Source: Frateuria_A sp051900535
GTDB lineage: Bacteria; Pseudomonadota; Gammaproteobacteria; Xanthomonadales; Rhodanobacteraceae
NCBI RefSeq assembly: GCF_051900535.1
Contig: NZ_JBHZGI010000007.1
Coordinates: 1-64,000, forward strand
Direction of reading: 5' to 3'
DNA length: 64,000 nt
Shown one piece after another: positions 48,465 through 57,310 of the stretch. A program made the position numbers and the translations under genes. The notes below the pieces were generated by a model. It was not told the origin of the DNA. It saw nothing but the letters and a program-made list of their open reading frames with translations, and did no database searches. The stretch's first letter is position 1; every line of letters begins with the position of its first letter.

Positions 48465-48854
48465 TCAGAGCGCGGCCTTGAGCAACATCACGATCCCCGC
48501 GATGCTCACCGCCCACACCAGCGTACGCAGGTACGGGATACCCGCCGCATACACCGGCAGGTAGACCAGCCGTCCCCAGAAATACAGTTGCGCGCCCAGC
48601 GCGCTGCTCGCGTCCTGCCTGCCCATCGCGACCACTGCGAGCACGAGCGCGGCGAAGAACGCAAAAGTCTCCAGGAAATTGGCGCGCGCACGGTCCAGTC
48701 GTCCGGCGACGCCGGTCAACGGCACCGCGGGCTCGTCCCGCGCGCTGGCTGCCCAGCCCGGCCCGCGCTGAGCCATCGAGCCAGCCGCCGCGATGGCGAT
48801 CTGTACCAGTCCAAGGATCACGCTCCACACCAGCATCTGCAGTTCGGTCGACAT
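48465..48854 (-). CDS. MAPEG-family membrane protein
   Basis: 129 aa with four hydrophobic helices (LQMLVWSVILGLVQIAIAAA, ANFLETFAFFAALVLAVVAM, ALGAQLYFWGRLVYLPVYAAG and IPYLRTLVWAVSIAGIVMLL). The RANFLETFAFF and FWGRLVYLPVYAAGIPYLRT segments are typical of the MAPEG group (eicosanoid and glutathione metabolism in eukaryotes; unclear role in bacteria). Confidence 0.85.
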   Translation of the reverse strand: MSTELQMLVWSVILGLVQIAIAAAGSMAQRGPGWAASARDEPAVPLTGVAGRLDRARANFLETFAFFAALVLAVVAMGRQDASSALGAQLYFWGRLVYLPVYAAGIPYLRTLVWAVSIAGIVMLLKAAL

Positions 48855-48904
48855 CGTGTGCTCCTGAGGTTGAGGTCCTGTGGGGCTGTATCGGTCGTGC
48901 ACGT

Positions 48905-49477
48905 TCAGCGTCCGGCTTCGGGTCGCAGATGCAGTATCAGGCCGCCGCATATGAGCCCGAAGCCTACGCGCGGGGCGACTGTCGCGACGCAGGCCGCGCT
49001 CACGAAGATGGCAAGCACCGCCAGCGACCGTCGCCGCGCGATCCGCCGCGGGCGTTCGGCCAGGTGGTCGGCCCTGGCCAGCACCCGGTACTCGAACACG
49101 TTGTAGGCGATGTCGATGCACACGAAGAGCCCGGCGTAGAAGACCATCGGCGCCGATGCGAGGCCGGTGCGAGCGATCCACGAAGTCGCGAACGGCAGCA
49201 GCGATACCAGGAAGAGATGGATGAAGTTGGTCCAGATGAGCCCCAGCGTGGGCTCGCCGGCGAACCGCATCAGGTGATGGTGGTTGATCCAGATGACGGC
49301 GATGAAGAGATAGCTCACCGCATAGCTGATCGCCGTGGGCCACAACGGCACCAGCGCCGAGAACGACGGCCGGTCGGGTGCCTCCAGTTCCAGCACCATG
49401 ATCGTCACGATCACGGCGAAGACGGCATCGGAGTAGGCGGCCAGCCGTTCCGCCGTGGCCTTCTTTTCCCCACCCAT
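48905..49477 (-). CDS. TMEM175-family (DUF1211) potassium channel protein
   Basis: 190 aa from ATG 49477 with GGGGGA upstream. Six predicted helices. The first carries ERLAAYSDAVFAVIVTIMVLEL, the family's pore helix motif (usually R-x-x-x-FSD; here YSD), and the second has INHHHLMRF. Bacterial members form tetrameric K+-leak channels. Diverges from the helicase gene at 49570. Confidence 0.83.
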   Translation of the reverse strand: MGGEKKATAERLAAYSDAVFAVIVTIMVLELEAPDRPSFSALVPLWPTAISYAVSYLFIAVIWINHHHLMRFAGEPTLGLIWTNFIHLFLVSLLPFATSWIARTGLASAPMVFYAGLFVCIDIAYNVFEYRVLARADHLAERPRRIARRRSLAVLAIFVSAACVATVAPRVGFGLICGGLILHLRPEAGR

Positions 49478-49569
49478 GGCGCGTTCCCCCAAAAGGTTGC
49501 CGGCCATGGTGCGCCGGCACCGGGTCGCTCGCCAGTGCGTCCGCGCGGCGCCTCGGCGATACTTGCGTG

Positions 49570-51522
49570 ATGACCGATCCTGAAGACATCGGCGCGCTGC
49601 TCGGCGCCGACGGCCCGTTTGCCCGCGAGCTGCCCAACTTCGCCCCGCGCCTCGCGCAGCAGGCGATGGCCCGCTCGGTCGCCGACGCCATCGCCAACCG
49701 CGACACGCTCATCGCCGAGGCCGGCACCGGCACCGGCAAGACCTACGCCTACCTGGTGCCCGCGTTGCTCTCGGGCGAGCGTGTGATCGTCTCCACCGGC
49801 ACCAAGGCGCTGCAGGACCAGCTCTATTTTCGCGACCTGCCAAAGGTGCGCGCGGTGCTCGGCATGCGCGGCAAGGCGGCGCTGTTGAAGGGTCGGGCGA
49901 ACTACCTGTGCCTGTACCGGCTGGACCAGACCGTGCGCGAGGGCGGCACCTTCGAACGCACCGAGGCTTCGCAGCTGGCCGCCATCCGCGCCTGGTCGGC
50001 GCGCACCCGCGCGGGCGACCGCATGGAACTGGCCGAGGTGCCGGAGGAATCGCCGCTGTGGCCGCGGGTCACCTCCACGCCGGAGAACTGCCTGGGCGTC
50101 GAGTGCCCGTTCTTCGACGACTGCCACGTGGTCAAGGCGCGCCGCGAGGCGCTGGAGGCGGACCTGGTGGTGGTCAACCATCACCTGCTGTTCGCCGATC
50201 TTGCGCTCAAGCAGGAAGGCTTTGGCGAGATCCTGCCAGGCGCCGGCGCATTCATTTTGGACGAAGCACACCAGGTGCCCGAACTGGCCGGCCAGTTCTT
50301 CTCGCAGAGTGTCAGCGCACGCCAATTAGGCGACCTGGCCGCCGACGCGCTGCGCGAATGCAGCGGCGTCACCGGCGCCATCGGCCTGCTGCTGGAACCG
50401 GCCGAGGCGTTGCAGGGTGCACTGCGCCGGCTGCGCCTTGCGATGGACGCGCTGCCCACGCGCGGCCCGTTCCATCAACTGGACGCCTTGGCTGCCGTGC
50501 ATGAAGGCCTGCAGGATCTGGGCGAGCTGCTCGCAGCCTTCACCGACCTGCTCGCCTCGCAGGCTGAGCGTTCGCGTGGCCTGGCCAACGTGCACGAGCG
50601 CGCCGCCGCGCTCGCCGAACGGCTCGACCGCATCGTCGACGGCGGCGGCGCCGAGGACGTGCGCTGGTACGAACTCTTCCCGCGCGGCTTTTCCCTCCAC
50701 GCCACGCCGCTGGACCTCGCCGCGCCGCTGCGCGCCATGCGCGAACGCACCGGCGCGGCATGGATCCACACCTCCGCCACGCTTTCGGTCGCCGGCAGCT
50801 TCGACCATTTCGCCCGCCAGCTCGGCCTGGACGATCCGCAGGCGCTGCACCTGGACAGCCCGTTCGACTACGCCAGCCAGGCGTTGTGCTACCTGCCTGC
50901 GGGCCTGCCCGATCCGAACATGTTCGACAAGAGCGGGCGCGACCACACGGAGTGCGTGATCGAGGCCGCGCTGCCCGTACTTGAAGCTTCCCACGGCCGC
51001 GCCTTCCTGCTGTTCACCTCGCACCGCGCGCTGCGCCGCGCGGCCGAACTGCTGGCCGACCGCGTGCCGTGGCCGCTGTTCGTGCAGGGCAGCGCGCCGC
51101 GACACCAGTTGCTGGAGGAGTTCCGCGCCAGCGGCCACGGCGTGCTGCTCGGGGCGGCGAGCTTCTGGGAAGGCGTCGATGTCGCCGGCGAGGCATTGAG
51201 TGTGGTGGTGATCGACAAGCTGCCGTTCGCCGCGCCCGACGATCCGGTGCTGCAGGCACGGCTGGACGCGCTGGAGCAATCGGGCATCAACCCGTTCATG
51301 GGCTGGCAGGTGCCCGCCGCCGCCATCGCGCTCAAACAGGGCGCCGGCCGCCTGATCCGCGATGTGCACGACCGCGGCGTGCTGATGCTGTGCGACCCGC
51401 GCCTGACCAGCAAGGGCTACGGCCGCCTGTTCCTTGCCAGCCTGCCGCCGATGCCGCGCACGCGCGAACTGGCCGACGTGCAGGCGTTCTTCCAGCACGC
51501 CACCCTGTCCGTCGCCGGTTGA
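49570..51522 (+). CDS. yoaA: DinG-family ATP-dependent DNA helicase (YoaA-like)
   Basis: 650 aa from ATG 49570 (a GTG one codon earlier is possible). Superfamily 2, XPD-like 5'-3' helicase: Walker A EAGTGTGKTYAYLVPAL (about residue 52), the iron-sulfur cysteines at YLCLY and ENCLGVECPFFDDCHV (four Cys, about 115-190), ILDEAHQVPEL (DEAH box) and C-terminal motifs GAASFWEGVDV and QGAGRLIRD. YoaA aids recovery from replication damage with the Pol III chi subunit in E. coli. Length fits YoaA better than DinG. Confidence 0.88.
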   Translation: MTDPEDIGALLGADGPFARELPNFAPRLAQQAMARSVADAIANRDTLIAEAGTGTGKTYAYLVPALLSGERVIVSTGTKALQDQLYFRDLPKVRAVLGMRGKAALLKGRANYLCLYRLDQTVREGGTFERTEASQLAAIRAWSARTRAGDRMELAEVPEESPLWPRVTSTPENCLGVECPFFDDCHVVKARREALEADLVVVNHHLLFADLALKQEGFGEILPGAGAFILDEAHQVPELAGQFFSQSVSARQLGDLAADALRECSGVTGAIGLLLEPAEALQGALRRLRLAMDALPTRGPFHQLDALAAVHEGLQDLGELLAAFTDLLASQAERSRGLANVHERAAALAERLDRIVDGGGAEDVRWYELFPRGFSLHATPLDLAAPLRAMRERTGAAWIHTSATLSVAGSFDHFARQLGLDDPQALHLDSPFDYASQALCYLPAGLPDPNMFDKSGRDHTECVIEAALPVLEASHGRAFLLFTSHRALRRAAELLADRVPWPLFVQGSAPRHQLLEEFRASGHGVLLGAASFWEGVDVAGEALSVVVIDKLPFAAPDDPVLQARLDALEQSGINPFMGWQVPAAAIALKQGAGRLIRDVHDRGVLMLCDPRLTSKGYGRLFLASLPPMPRTRELADVQAFFQHATLSVAG

Positions 51523-51629
51523 GCCGTCGGCACCCGCAGGCGCGGGTGGCCGATGCCGTCGCCTTGGCGCACTATTGCCCGCGCTTGAGACGGCCGCATC
51601 CGCGGTCGTAGACGAACCGGGGAGGGCAC

Positions 51630-51998
51630 ATGGCCAAGGTCATCGGACTGGGTGGGATTTTCTTCAAGTCGCGCGATCCGGGCGCGCTGACGGCGTGGTA
51701 CGCGCGGCACCTCGGGCTCGAACCGGAGGCGTGGGGCGGCGTGCGTTTCCAGGAGGATGCGTCGCGCCCGGGCTACCTGCTGTGGACGCCGTTTCCCGCC
51801 GACACCACCTACTTCGAGCCGAGCCAGCAGGCCTACATGATCAACTTCCGCGTCGATGACCTGGCCGGATTGCTGGAGCGATTGCGCGCCGACGGCGTGG
51901 AGGTGGACGAACGCGTGGACCAGAGCGAGTACGGCGCGTTCGGCTGGATCATGGATCCCGAAGGCAACCGCATCGAACTCTGGCAGCCGCCGGCCTAG
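51630..51998 (+). CDS. VOC-family (glyoxalase/bleomycin-resistance-like) protein
   Basis: 122 aa with two beta-alpha-beta units: GLGGIFFKSRDPGALTAWYARHLGLE at the N-terminus and YMINFRVDDLAGLLERLRADGVEV...FGWIMDPEGNRIELWQPP at the C-terminus. The final Glu in IELW is a usual metal ligand. GGGAGG precedes the ATG. The stop overlaps that of the convergent AraC gene by 2 bases. Substrate unknown. Confidence 0.87.
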   Translation: MAKVIGLGGIFFKSRDPGALTAWYARHLGLEPEAWGGVRFQEDASRPGYLLWTPFPADTTYFEPSQQAYMINFRVDDLAGLLERLRADGVEVDERVDQSEYGAFGWIMDPEGNRIELWQPPA

Positions 51999-52852
51999 GC
52001 CCTGGCCCCGATCGCGACCCGCCGGCCCGTGGCGCGACCGGCCGCGGGCGCCGGGCTTTCCGGCACCAGCATCGTCGGCGCCAGGCCGAACATGCGGCGG
52101 CAGGTGCGGCTCAGGTGCGCCGAATCGGCGAAGCCGGCCTGCTGTGCCGCTTCCGTCCACGAGCCGCTAGCCAGCCCCCGCGTCACCGCGAAACCGACGC
52201 GCGCCCACAGCAGGTAGGCGCGGAACGAAATGCCGGTCTGCGCCACGAACAGATGGCGAAAGCGGCTCGGCGACAGATGCGCCATCGAAGCCGCCTGCGT
52301 GAGCGTGAGCCCGGCGCCGGGCTGGTCGCGCACGCGGTCAAGCACCACGGCAATGCGCCGGTCGACGGCCTGTGGACCCGCGGGCGTGGCGGCCAGGTGT
52401 TCGACCACGCGCTGCGCCGCCTCGATGAGTGACCGGTCCGTCCCGCGCGCGTCGAACACGGCATGCAGCGCGGCGGCGAGTGCACCCAGGCCGTCATCGG
52501 GAAGCAGGCTCACGTCGTGTTCGCCATAACGCGCGAGCAACGCGCGGCCGGCCAGCGTCTCCGGTTCGACGAACACCATTGCCACCGGTTGCCCGCAACC
52601 GTCGAAGACATGCCAGCGATCGGGCATCACGATCGCCGCCGAGGTCTCGAGCCAATTTTCCTCGGCCGCATCGCGGATGCGGATCGGTTGTGCCGCGGCG
52701 AGCGTGATCTGGATGGCATGGTGGCTGTGCGGCTGCACCTGTCCGGTGTCGCGGCCGACCCATACGCTCGCGCCCTTCCACAACAACACCCGCCCGACGC
52801 CACCCACGCGGCGGCGGGAATCGCTGCCGTTGCCGGCCATGCCTGGGGACAT
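51995..52852 (-). CDS. AraC-family transcriptional regulator
   Basis: 285 aa (a start at 52840 is also possible). The N-terminal cupin-like part has HSHHAIQITLA. The C-terminal double helix-turn-helix is complete: LTLTQAASMAHLSPSRFRHLFVAQTGISFRAYLLWARV, then WTEAAQQAGFADSAHLSRTCRRMFGLAPTML. It diverges from the Cys-rich peptide gene at 52982 across about 130 bp and could regulate it. Confidence 0.87.
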   Translation of the reverse strand: MSPGMAGNGSDSRRRVGGVGRVLLWKGASVWVGRDTGQVQPHSHHAIQITLAAAQPIRIRDAAEENWLETSAAIVMPDRWHVFDGCGQPVAMVFVEPETLAGRALLARYGEHDVSLLPDDGLGALAAALHAVFDARGTDRSLIEAAQRVVEHLAATPAGPQAVDRRIAVVLDRVRDQPGAGLTLTQAASMAHLSPSRFRHLFVAQTGISFRAYLLWARVGFAVTRGLASGSWTEAAQQAGFADSAHLSRTCRRMFGLAPTMLVPESPAPAAGRATGRRVAIGARA

Positions 52853-52981
52853 CGCGGGCCTCCGCGTCGAACAGGGACCCCCGCAAGGTTAGCCCTTCGA
52901 TTCAAGCGTGCGATAGGGGTGGTCCGGACAATGACGTCCACGGATCGAGCATCCGTACCCCTACCCCACGAGGACACGACC

Positions 52982-53134
52982 ATGAACAACACCGACACCT
53001 TCGCCTGCCGCTGCGCCAACTGTGCCGGCGCCACCTGCACCTGCGGCTGCCAGGCCGCGCCTGCCAGCCAGCCCGGCTGCGGTTGCGGCTGCGGCATCGG
53101 CCAGCCCTGCCGCTGCGGCGAACCGAACGCCTGA
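52982..53134 (+). CDS. Cysteine-rich metallothionein-like peptide (50 aa)
   Basis: ATG at 52982 with GAGGACACGACC upstream. 11 of 50 residues are Cys, mostly as C-x-C and C-x-x-C (FACRCANCAGATCTCGCQ, then GCGCGCGIGQPCRCGEPNA), with no signal peptide. This composition fits a cytoplasmic metal-thiolate cluster protein such as a bacterial metallothionein. It is not clearly a member of the SmtA or MymT types I know. A perfect hairpin follows the gene. The divergent AraC gene may be its regulator. Confidence 0.7.
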   Translation: MNNTDTFACRCANCAGATCTCGCQAAPASQPGCGCGCGIGQPCRCGEPNA

Positions 53135-53144
53135 AGCCCCGATC

Positions 53145-53169
53145 GGCGGCGTGCACCGCGCACGCCGCC
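53145..53169 (+). terminator. Hairpin after the Cys-rich peptide gene
   Basis: A perfect 10-bp stem GGCGGCGTGC/GCACGCCGCC with an ACCGC loop, 11 nt after the stop. No T-run follows, so it may stabilise the 3' end and not act as a strong terminator. Confidence 0.45.
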
Positions 53170-53553
53170 CACGGCCGCCATGTGAACGGCGCGAGCCGAC
53201 CCATTGCATTGGCCGCCCATGCAGGAACCACTTGCGGGGCAAGTCCTTCGGCAGCCCGTAGCGACGGCGCATCGCCACCAATGAGCTCCTGCAAAGGCAT
53301 GCGCGAGCCCCATTTCCCGCCCATGCAACCTGGACGTTTCCGAAACGCACTTACGGTGGGTTCCAGTGGCACGACCGGCGCCAGCGCCGGCGGCCATGCC
53401 GCGTGGAACCGCTCAAAACGCTTGCATCCGCTCTTCACGCCATAGGGTCTATTGGCCTGGCGGCGGCGGATGCAGGCGCCGCCGTGTCGGGCTGCCGGCT
53501 TGGGGGCAGGGGCCCGCGTTGCAGGTTCTCGCCAGACATCGGGGATGCGAGCC
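53170..53553. other. Non-coding leader of the decaheme cytochrome operon
   Basis: 384 bp without a supported gene. Short dyads are visible (ACTTGC-GGG-GCAAGT near 53230 and CGTTTC-C-GAAACG near 53334). No promoter is clear enough to call. The length suggests a regulated leader for the electron-transfer operon. Confidence 0.3.
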
Positions 53554-54681
53554 ATGCGTGCCATACCGGTTTCGTTCGCGGCCGTGCTGTCCATCGCAGT
53601 GGGCCTGGGAGGCGTGGTCTGGTCCGCGGCCCGCGCGCAATCGGCCCCCCAATCCGCACCGGCGCCGGCCGCCAGTCAGCCGTCCAGTACGCTGACCCAG
53701 TCCGACATCGCACGCATGCTCCCGGCCACCGACATGGGCGCGGGCGATTTCCGCAAGGACAACCCGCATCTGCGCCAGGTCGAGGACAGCCCCGCCACCT
53801 CGTTCGACGCCGCCCCGATCCCGCACAACCCGCTGGCGCCCGAGGCCGACCCTGTGGGCGCGAAAACCTGCGCCGCCTGCCATTCGCTGGAGGACATGCA
53901 CGCGGCCCACTCCATCCACGTGCAGGCGTTCAATGCCGGTGCGGCCGACAGTGGTCCGCAGGCGGCCTGCGAAAGCTGCCACGGCCCCGGCTCGGAACAC
54001 GCGAAGAACCCGACCGAGCCCGGTTCGATCATCGCCTTCACCCACGGCGCGAAAACCGACGTGCACACCCAGACCGAGGTTTGCCTGGGCTGCCATGCCG
54101 GCGGCGCTCGCCAGCACTGGCTCGGCTCGGTGCACGAGGCGCGCGGGCTGTCCTGCGCCGACTGCCACAACCCGATGGCGCGGCTGTCGCCCGAAGGCGT
54201 CCTGGCCAAGCCTTCGATCAACGAGGTCTGCGCCACCTGCCACAAGGACATCATGGCCAAGTTCAACCGGCGCTCGCACATGCCGTTGCCGGAAGGGCAG
54301 ATGGCCTGCACCGATTGCCACAACCCGCACGGCACGCTGACCCGTCCGCTGCTGAAGACCGATACGGTCAACGAGACCTGCTATTCGTGCCACGCCGAAA
54401 AGCGCGGCCCGTTCCTGTTCGAGCACGCGCCGGTGCGCGAGAGCTGCCTCAACTGCCACGACCCGCACGGCTCCAACCAGCAGACCCTGCTGGTGGCGCC
54501 GGTGCCGATGCTGTGCCAGCAGTGCCACACCATGACCCGCCACCCGAACGACCTGCAGGTACCGACCAACCTCGGCCGCGGGCCGAACCCGGACGAACGC
54601 CTGATGGGCCGCGCCTGCCTGACCTGCCACACCAACATCCACGGCTCGAACAACCCTTCGGGTTCGCGCTTCCACAAATAG
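53554..54681 (+). CDS. Periplasmic decaheme c-type cytochrome (DmsE/MtrA family)
   Basis: 375 aa from ATG 53554 (GGGGA 8 nt upstream; 53545 is an alternative). Signal peptide about residues 1-32. Exactly ten CxxCH haem sites follow: CAACH, CESCH, CLGCH, CADCH, CATCH, CTDCH, CYSCH, CLNCH, CQQCH and CLTCH. This is the count of MtrA/DmsE/PioA-type cytochromes, which sit inside an outer-membrane MtrB barrel and carry electrons across the outer membrane. The barrel gene starts 27 nt downstream. Confidence 0.92.
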   Translation: MRAIPVSFAAVLSIAVGLGGVVWSAARAQSAPQSAPAPAASQPSSTLTQSDIARMLPATDMGAGDFRKDNPHLRQVEDSPATSFDAAPIPHNPLAPEADPVGAKTCAACHSLEDMHAAHSIHVQAFNAGAADSGPQAACESCHGPGSEHAKNPTEPGSIIAFTHGAKTDVHTQTEVCLGCHAGGARQHWLGSVHEARGLSCADCHNPMARLSPEGVLAKPSINEVCATCHKDIMAKFNRRSHMPLPEGQMACTDCHNPHGTLTRPLLKTDTVNETCYSCHAEKRGPFLFEHAPVRESCLNCHDPHGSNQQTLLVAPVPMLCQQCHTMTRHPNDLQVPTNLGRGPNPDERLMGRACLTCHTNIHGSNNPSGSRFHK

Positions 54682-54708
54682 GACGACCACGGACGAGGAG
54701 CCCACGCC

Positions 54709-57300
54709 ATGCGCACCGTCCATCCGATGTCCCGCGCCATCCTCCTCGCGTTGCTGGCGGGCGCGCCTTTGGCGCACGCCAGCGACAGCAGCGACACCAT
54801 GCGCGTGGGCGACATGCAGTACGGCAACGCTCTGGACCCGCGCGGCTGGTCGCCGCTGATGACGCCCGGCCCGGAGGGCATGTCGTGGCTGCACCCGGGC
54901 ATGCTGCGAACGCCCAGCGGCGCGCTCTATCCGTACCCGTACGACCTTGCCGGCAAACCGCTGGGACAGGGCGGCGACTGGACCTGGTGGGGCCTGCTGC
55001 AACTGGGCTACATCCACGTCGGCGGCGACAGCAACGCGGAGTTCTTCCGCCAGTACACCGACTGGAAGAACGGCGCCGCGCTGGGCCTGTTCGCGCTGGG
55101 CTTCGACAACCCCAAGACCGGCAGCTATGTCGAGTTCCGCGGCAGCCGGATCAGCGGCGACGACCAGTACTACCGCCTGCGCGCCGGCCGCTACGGACAC
55201 TACAAGTTCCAGGCGTTCTACCGCGACATCCCGCACACGGTGTCGACCAACGCCTTCCCGATCTGGGACGGCATCGGCAGCAGCAACCTCACCCTGCCGG
55301 CAACCCTCGTTCCGGGCGGCAGCACCATCGCGGCCGTGCAGGCGGCCTCGGCCGCCGCGCCCCGGCGCACCATCGCACTGACCCGCACGCGCACGGGCCT
55401 CAGCCTCGAAGGTGCGCTCTACCGCGACTGGATCGGCTTCGCCTCGATCACCAGCGAGAAGCGCGACGGCACGCGGCTGTGGGGCGGGCCGATGTTCTTC
55501 AACTATCCGTTCTTCACCGACACCGGCTCACCGTTCGGCGGCGACGGCGGCATCATGGAAACGGTCCGGCCGATCGACTTCACCACCACCGACGTCAACA
55601 TCGGCCTGCGCCGCGTCGGCAAGCTGTGGCACTTCAACGCGCTCTACAACGGCTCGTTCTTCCGCGACCACAAGAGTTACCTGGACTACCAGAACCCGTT
55701 CCTGATCCACAACGTGGTCGGCGTTCCCAACGTCGCGCCGGTGGTGAACGGCGAGTATTCGCTGGAACCGGACAACGACTACCACAACCTGCGAATGGAA
55801 CTGTCGCGCGAACTCAAGTGGCGCGGCGAGCTCTCGCTGGCGGCCGCCTACGGGACCATGCGCCAGAACGACGCGCTGCTGCCGCCGGTCAATTGCACGG
55901 GCACGCTGGGCTTCGCCGTGGGACCGCTTCAGCAACTGATCCCGTGCGACCTGTGGAACACGCCCGCGGCGCTCTCGCGCACGCATGCCAACGCGCGCAT
56001 CGACACCAGGTTGTTCGACGCCAAGCTCAGCTTCCACCCGGGCCGCAGCTTCGGCTGGCACGCGGAACTGCGCTACTACGACGAGGACAACAAGACCCGC
56101 TACCTCGCCTACAACCCGCTCACCGGGCAATACGGCTACATCTCCGAGAACGGCGCGCAGGGCAGCGTGGTGCCGGGCGAGACGGGCATCTTCGACAACG
56201 GCTACTACGCCACTTCCAACGTGCAGATCGCCAGCGTGCCGTTCGGCTACCGCGACACGCTGCTGGAACTGGGCGCGGACTGGAACGTCGGCGAATCCGA
56301 TTCGCTCAGCCTGGTCTACACCTTCGACCACAACCAGCCGCGCCACCGCGAACGCACGCGGCTGGACGAGCAGCGCATCAAGCTTTCCTGGGTCAGCCGC
56401 TCGCTGGGAGACGCGACCTTGCGCGCCAGCTTCGAGTACGGCGACCGCAGTGGCGGCGCGTACGACTACGACCCCTACGAGGCGTACTACTCCAAGTCGC
56501 TGCCGGGCTTCGTCAACGCCGGCGGCATCCCGCCGCCCGCGTTCACCGTCGACGCCATGCGCAAGTACGACATGAGCGACCGCAAGGAAACCAAGGCGCG
56601 GGTCATCCTGATCTATCCGCTGGGCGACACCAGTACCGTGTCGGCAACCTTCTACGGCAGCCGCGACCAGTACGACGCGCTGGTCGGCCGGCAGAATACG
56701 CACAGCACCGGCTTCACCGGCGAGTGGGACTGGCAGCCCGGACCACAGACCAATGCCAGCGTCTACATCGGCGCCGAAACGACGAAGCTCAAGCTCGCCA
56801 ACGTCGCCGACAATGAATCGGCCTTCGGCGGCCCCGGCCGCGTCGACCCGAGCTTCGGCGGCCCGCTCTACCCGCTGGAGAACTACTGGCACGACCTGGA
56901 CCGCGAGCGCGACTACAACGCCGGCATCACCTTCGCGCACGACTTCGGGCGGGTGAAGCTCGACCTGGCGTGGAACTACACCCAGTCGCTCTCCCAACTC
57001 AACTACGACTTCGCCTCGCCGGGCGCGCTGACTTTCCCGCAGGTCGCGCCGCTGCTCGATGGCAGCTTCCCCGACAACCACTACCGTTCCAGCACCTTCG
57101 ACGCGGGCCTGAGCTTCCCGGTCACCGACAGCATCGGCGTGCGGCTGTTCGGTCGCTACCAGAGCGGCAGTTTCCTGGACTGGCACTACCTGGGCTTCGA
57201 CGACACGCTGGTCTACGACCACCGCATCTACACCGACCGCGGCCCGCAACTGCATTACCGCGCCACGCTGGTCGGCGCCATGCTCAGCATCAAGCTGTGA
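54709..57300 (+). CDS. MtrB/PioB-family outer-membrane barrel
   Basis: 863 aa with a signal peptide (to about residue 25, AHASDSSD). Long beta-barrel of alternating aromatic strands (about 26-28 strands expected for the family) ending ATLVGAMLSIKL. It lacks the N-terminal CxxC found in Shewanella MtrB. Together with the decaheme protein it would form the sheath and wire of an outer-membrane electron conduit. No extracellular cytochrome of MtrC/OmcA type is encoded beside it, so it resembles the two-part MtoAB/PioAB layout used for Fe(II) oxidation. Confidence 0.88.
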   Translation: MRTVHPMSRAILLALLAGAPLAHASDSSDTMRVGDMQYGNALDPRGWSPLMTPGPEGMSWLHPGMLRTPSGALYPYPYDLAGKPLGQGGDWTWWGLLQLGYIHVGGDSNAEFFRQYTDWKNGAALGLFALGFDNPKTGSYVEFRGSRISGDDQYYRLRAGRYGHYKFQAFYRDIPHTVSTNAFPIWDGIGSSNLTLPATLVPGGSTIAAVQAASAAAPRRTIALTRTRTGLSLEGALYRDWIGFASITSEKRDGTRLWGGPMFFNYPFFTDTGSPFGGDGGIMETVRPIDFTTTDVNIGLRRVGKLWHFNALYNGSFFRDHKSYLDYQNPFLIHNVVGVPNVAPVVNGEYSLEPDNDYHNLRMELSRELKWRGELSLAAAYGTMRQNDALLPPVNCTGTLGFAVGPLQQLIPCDLWNTPAALSRTHANARIDTRLFDAKLSFHPGRSFGWHAELRYYDEDNKTRYLAYNPLTGQYGYISENGAQGSVVPGETGIFDNGYYATSNVQIASVPFGYRDTLLELGADWNVGESDSLSLVYTFDHNQPRHRERTRLDEQRIKLSWVSRSLGDATLRASFEYGDRSGGAYDYDPYEAYYSKSLPGFVNAGGIPPPAFTVDAMRKYDMSDRKETKARVILIYPLGDTSTVSATFYGSRDQYDALVGRQNTHSTGFTGEWDWQPGPQTNASVYIGAETTKLKLANVADNESAFGGPGRVDPSFGGPLYPLENYWHDLDRERDYNAGITFAHDFGRVKLDLAWNYTQSLSQLNYDFASPGALTFPQVAPLLDGSFPDNHYRSSTFDAGLSFPVTDSIGVRLFGRYQSGSFLDWHYLGFDDTLVYDHRIYTDRGPQLHYRATLVGAMLSIKL

Positions 57301-57310
57301 GGGCAATCGC

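Noticed and set aside
51530..51630. Possible tRNA or small RNA in the gap before the VOC gene
   Set aside because: No cloverleaf, CCA end or terminator was found. No tRNA was recognised anywhere in the window.
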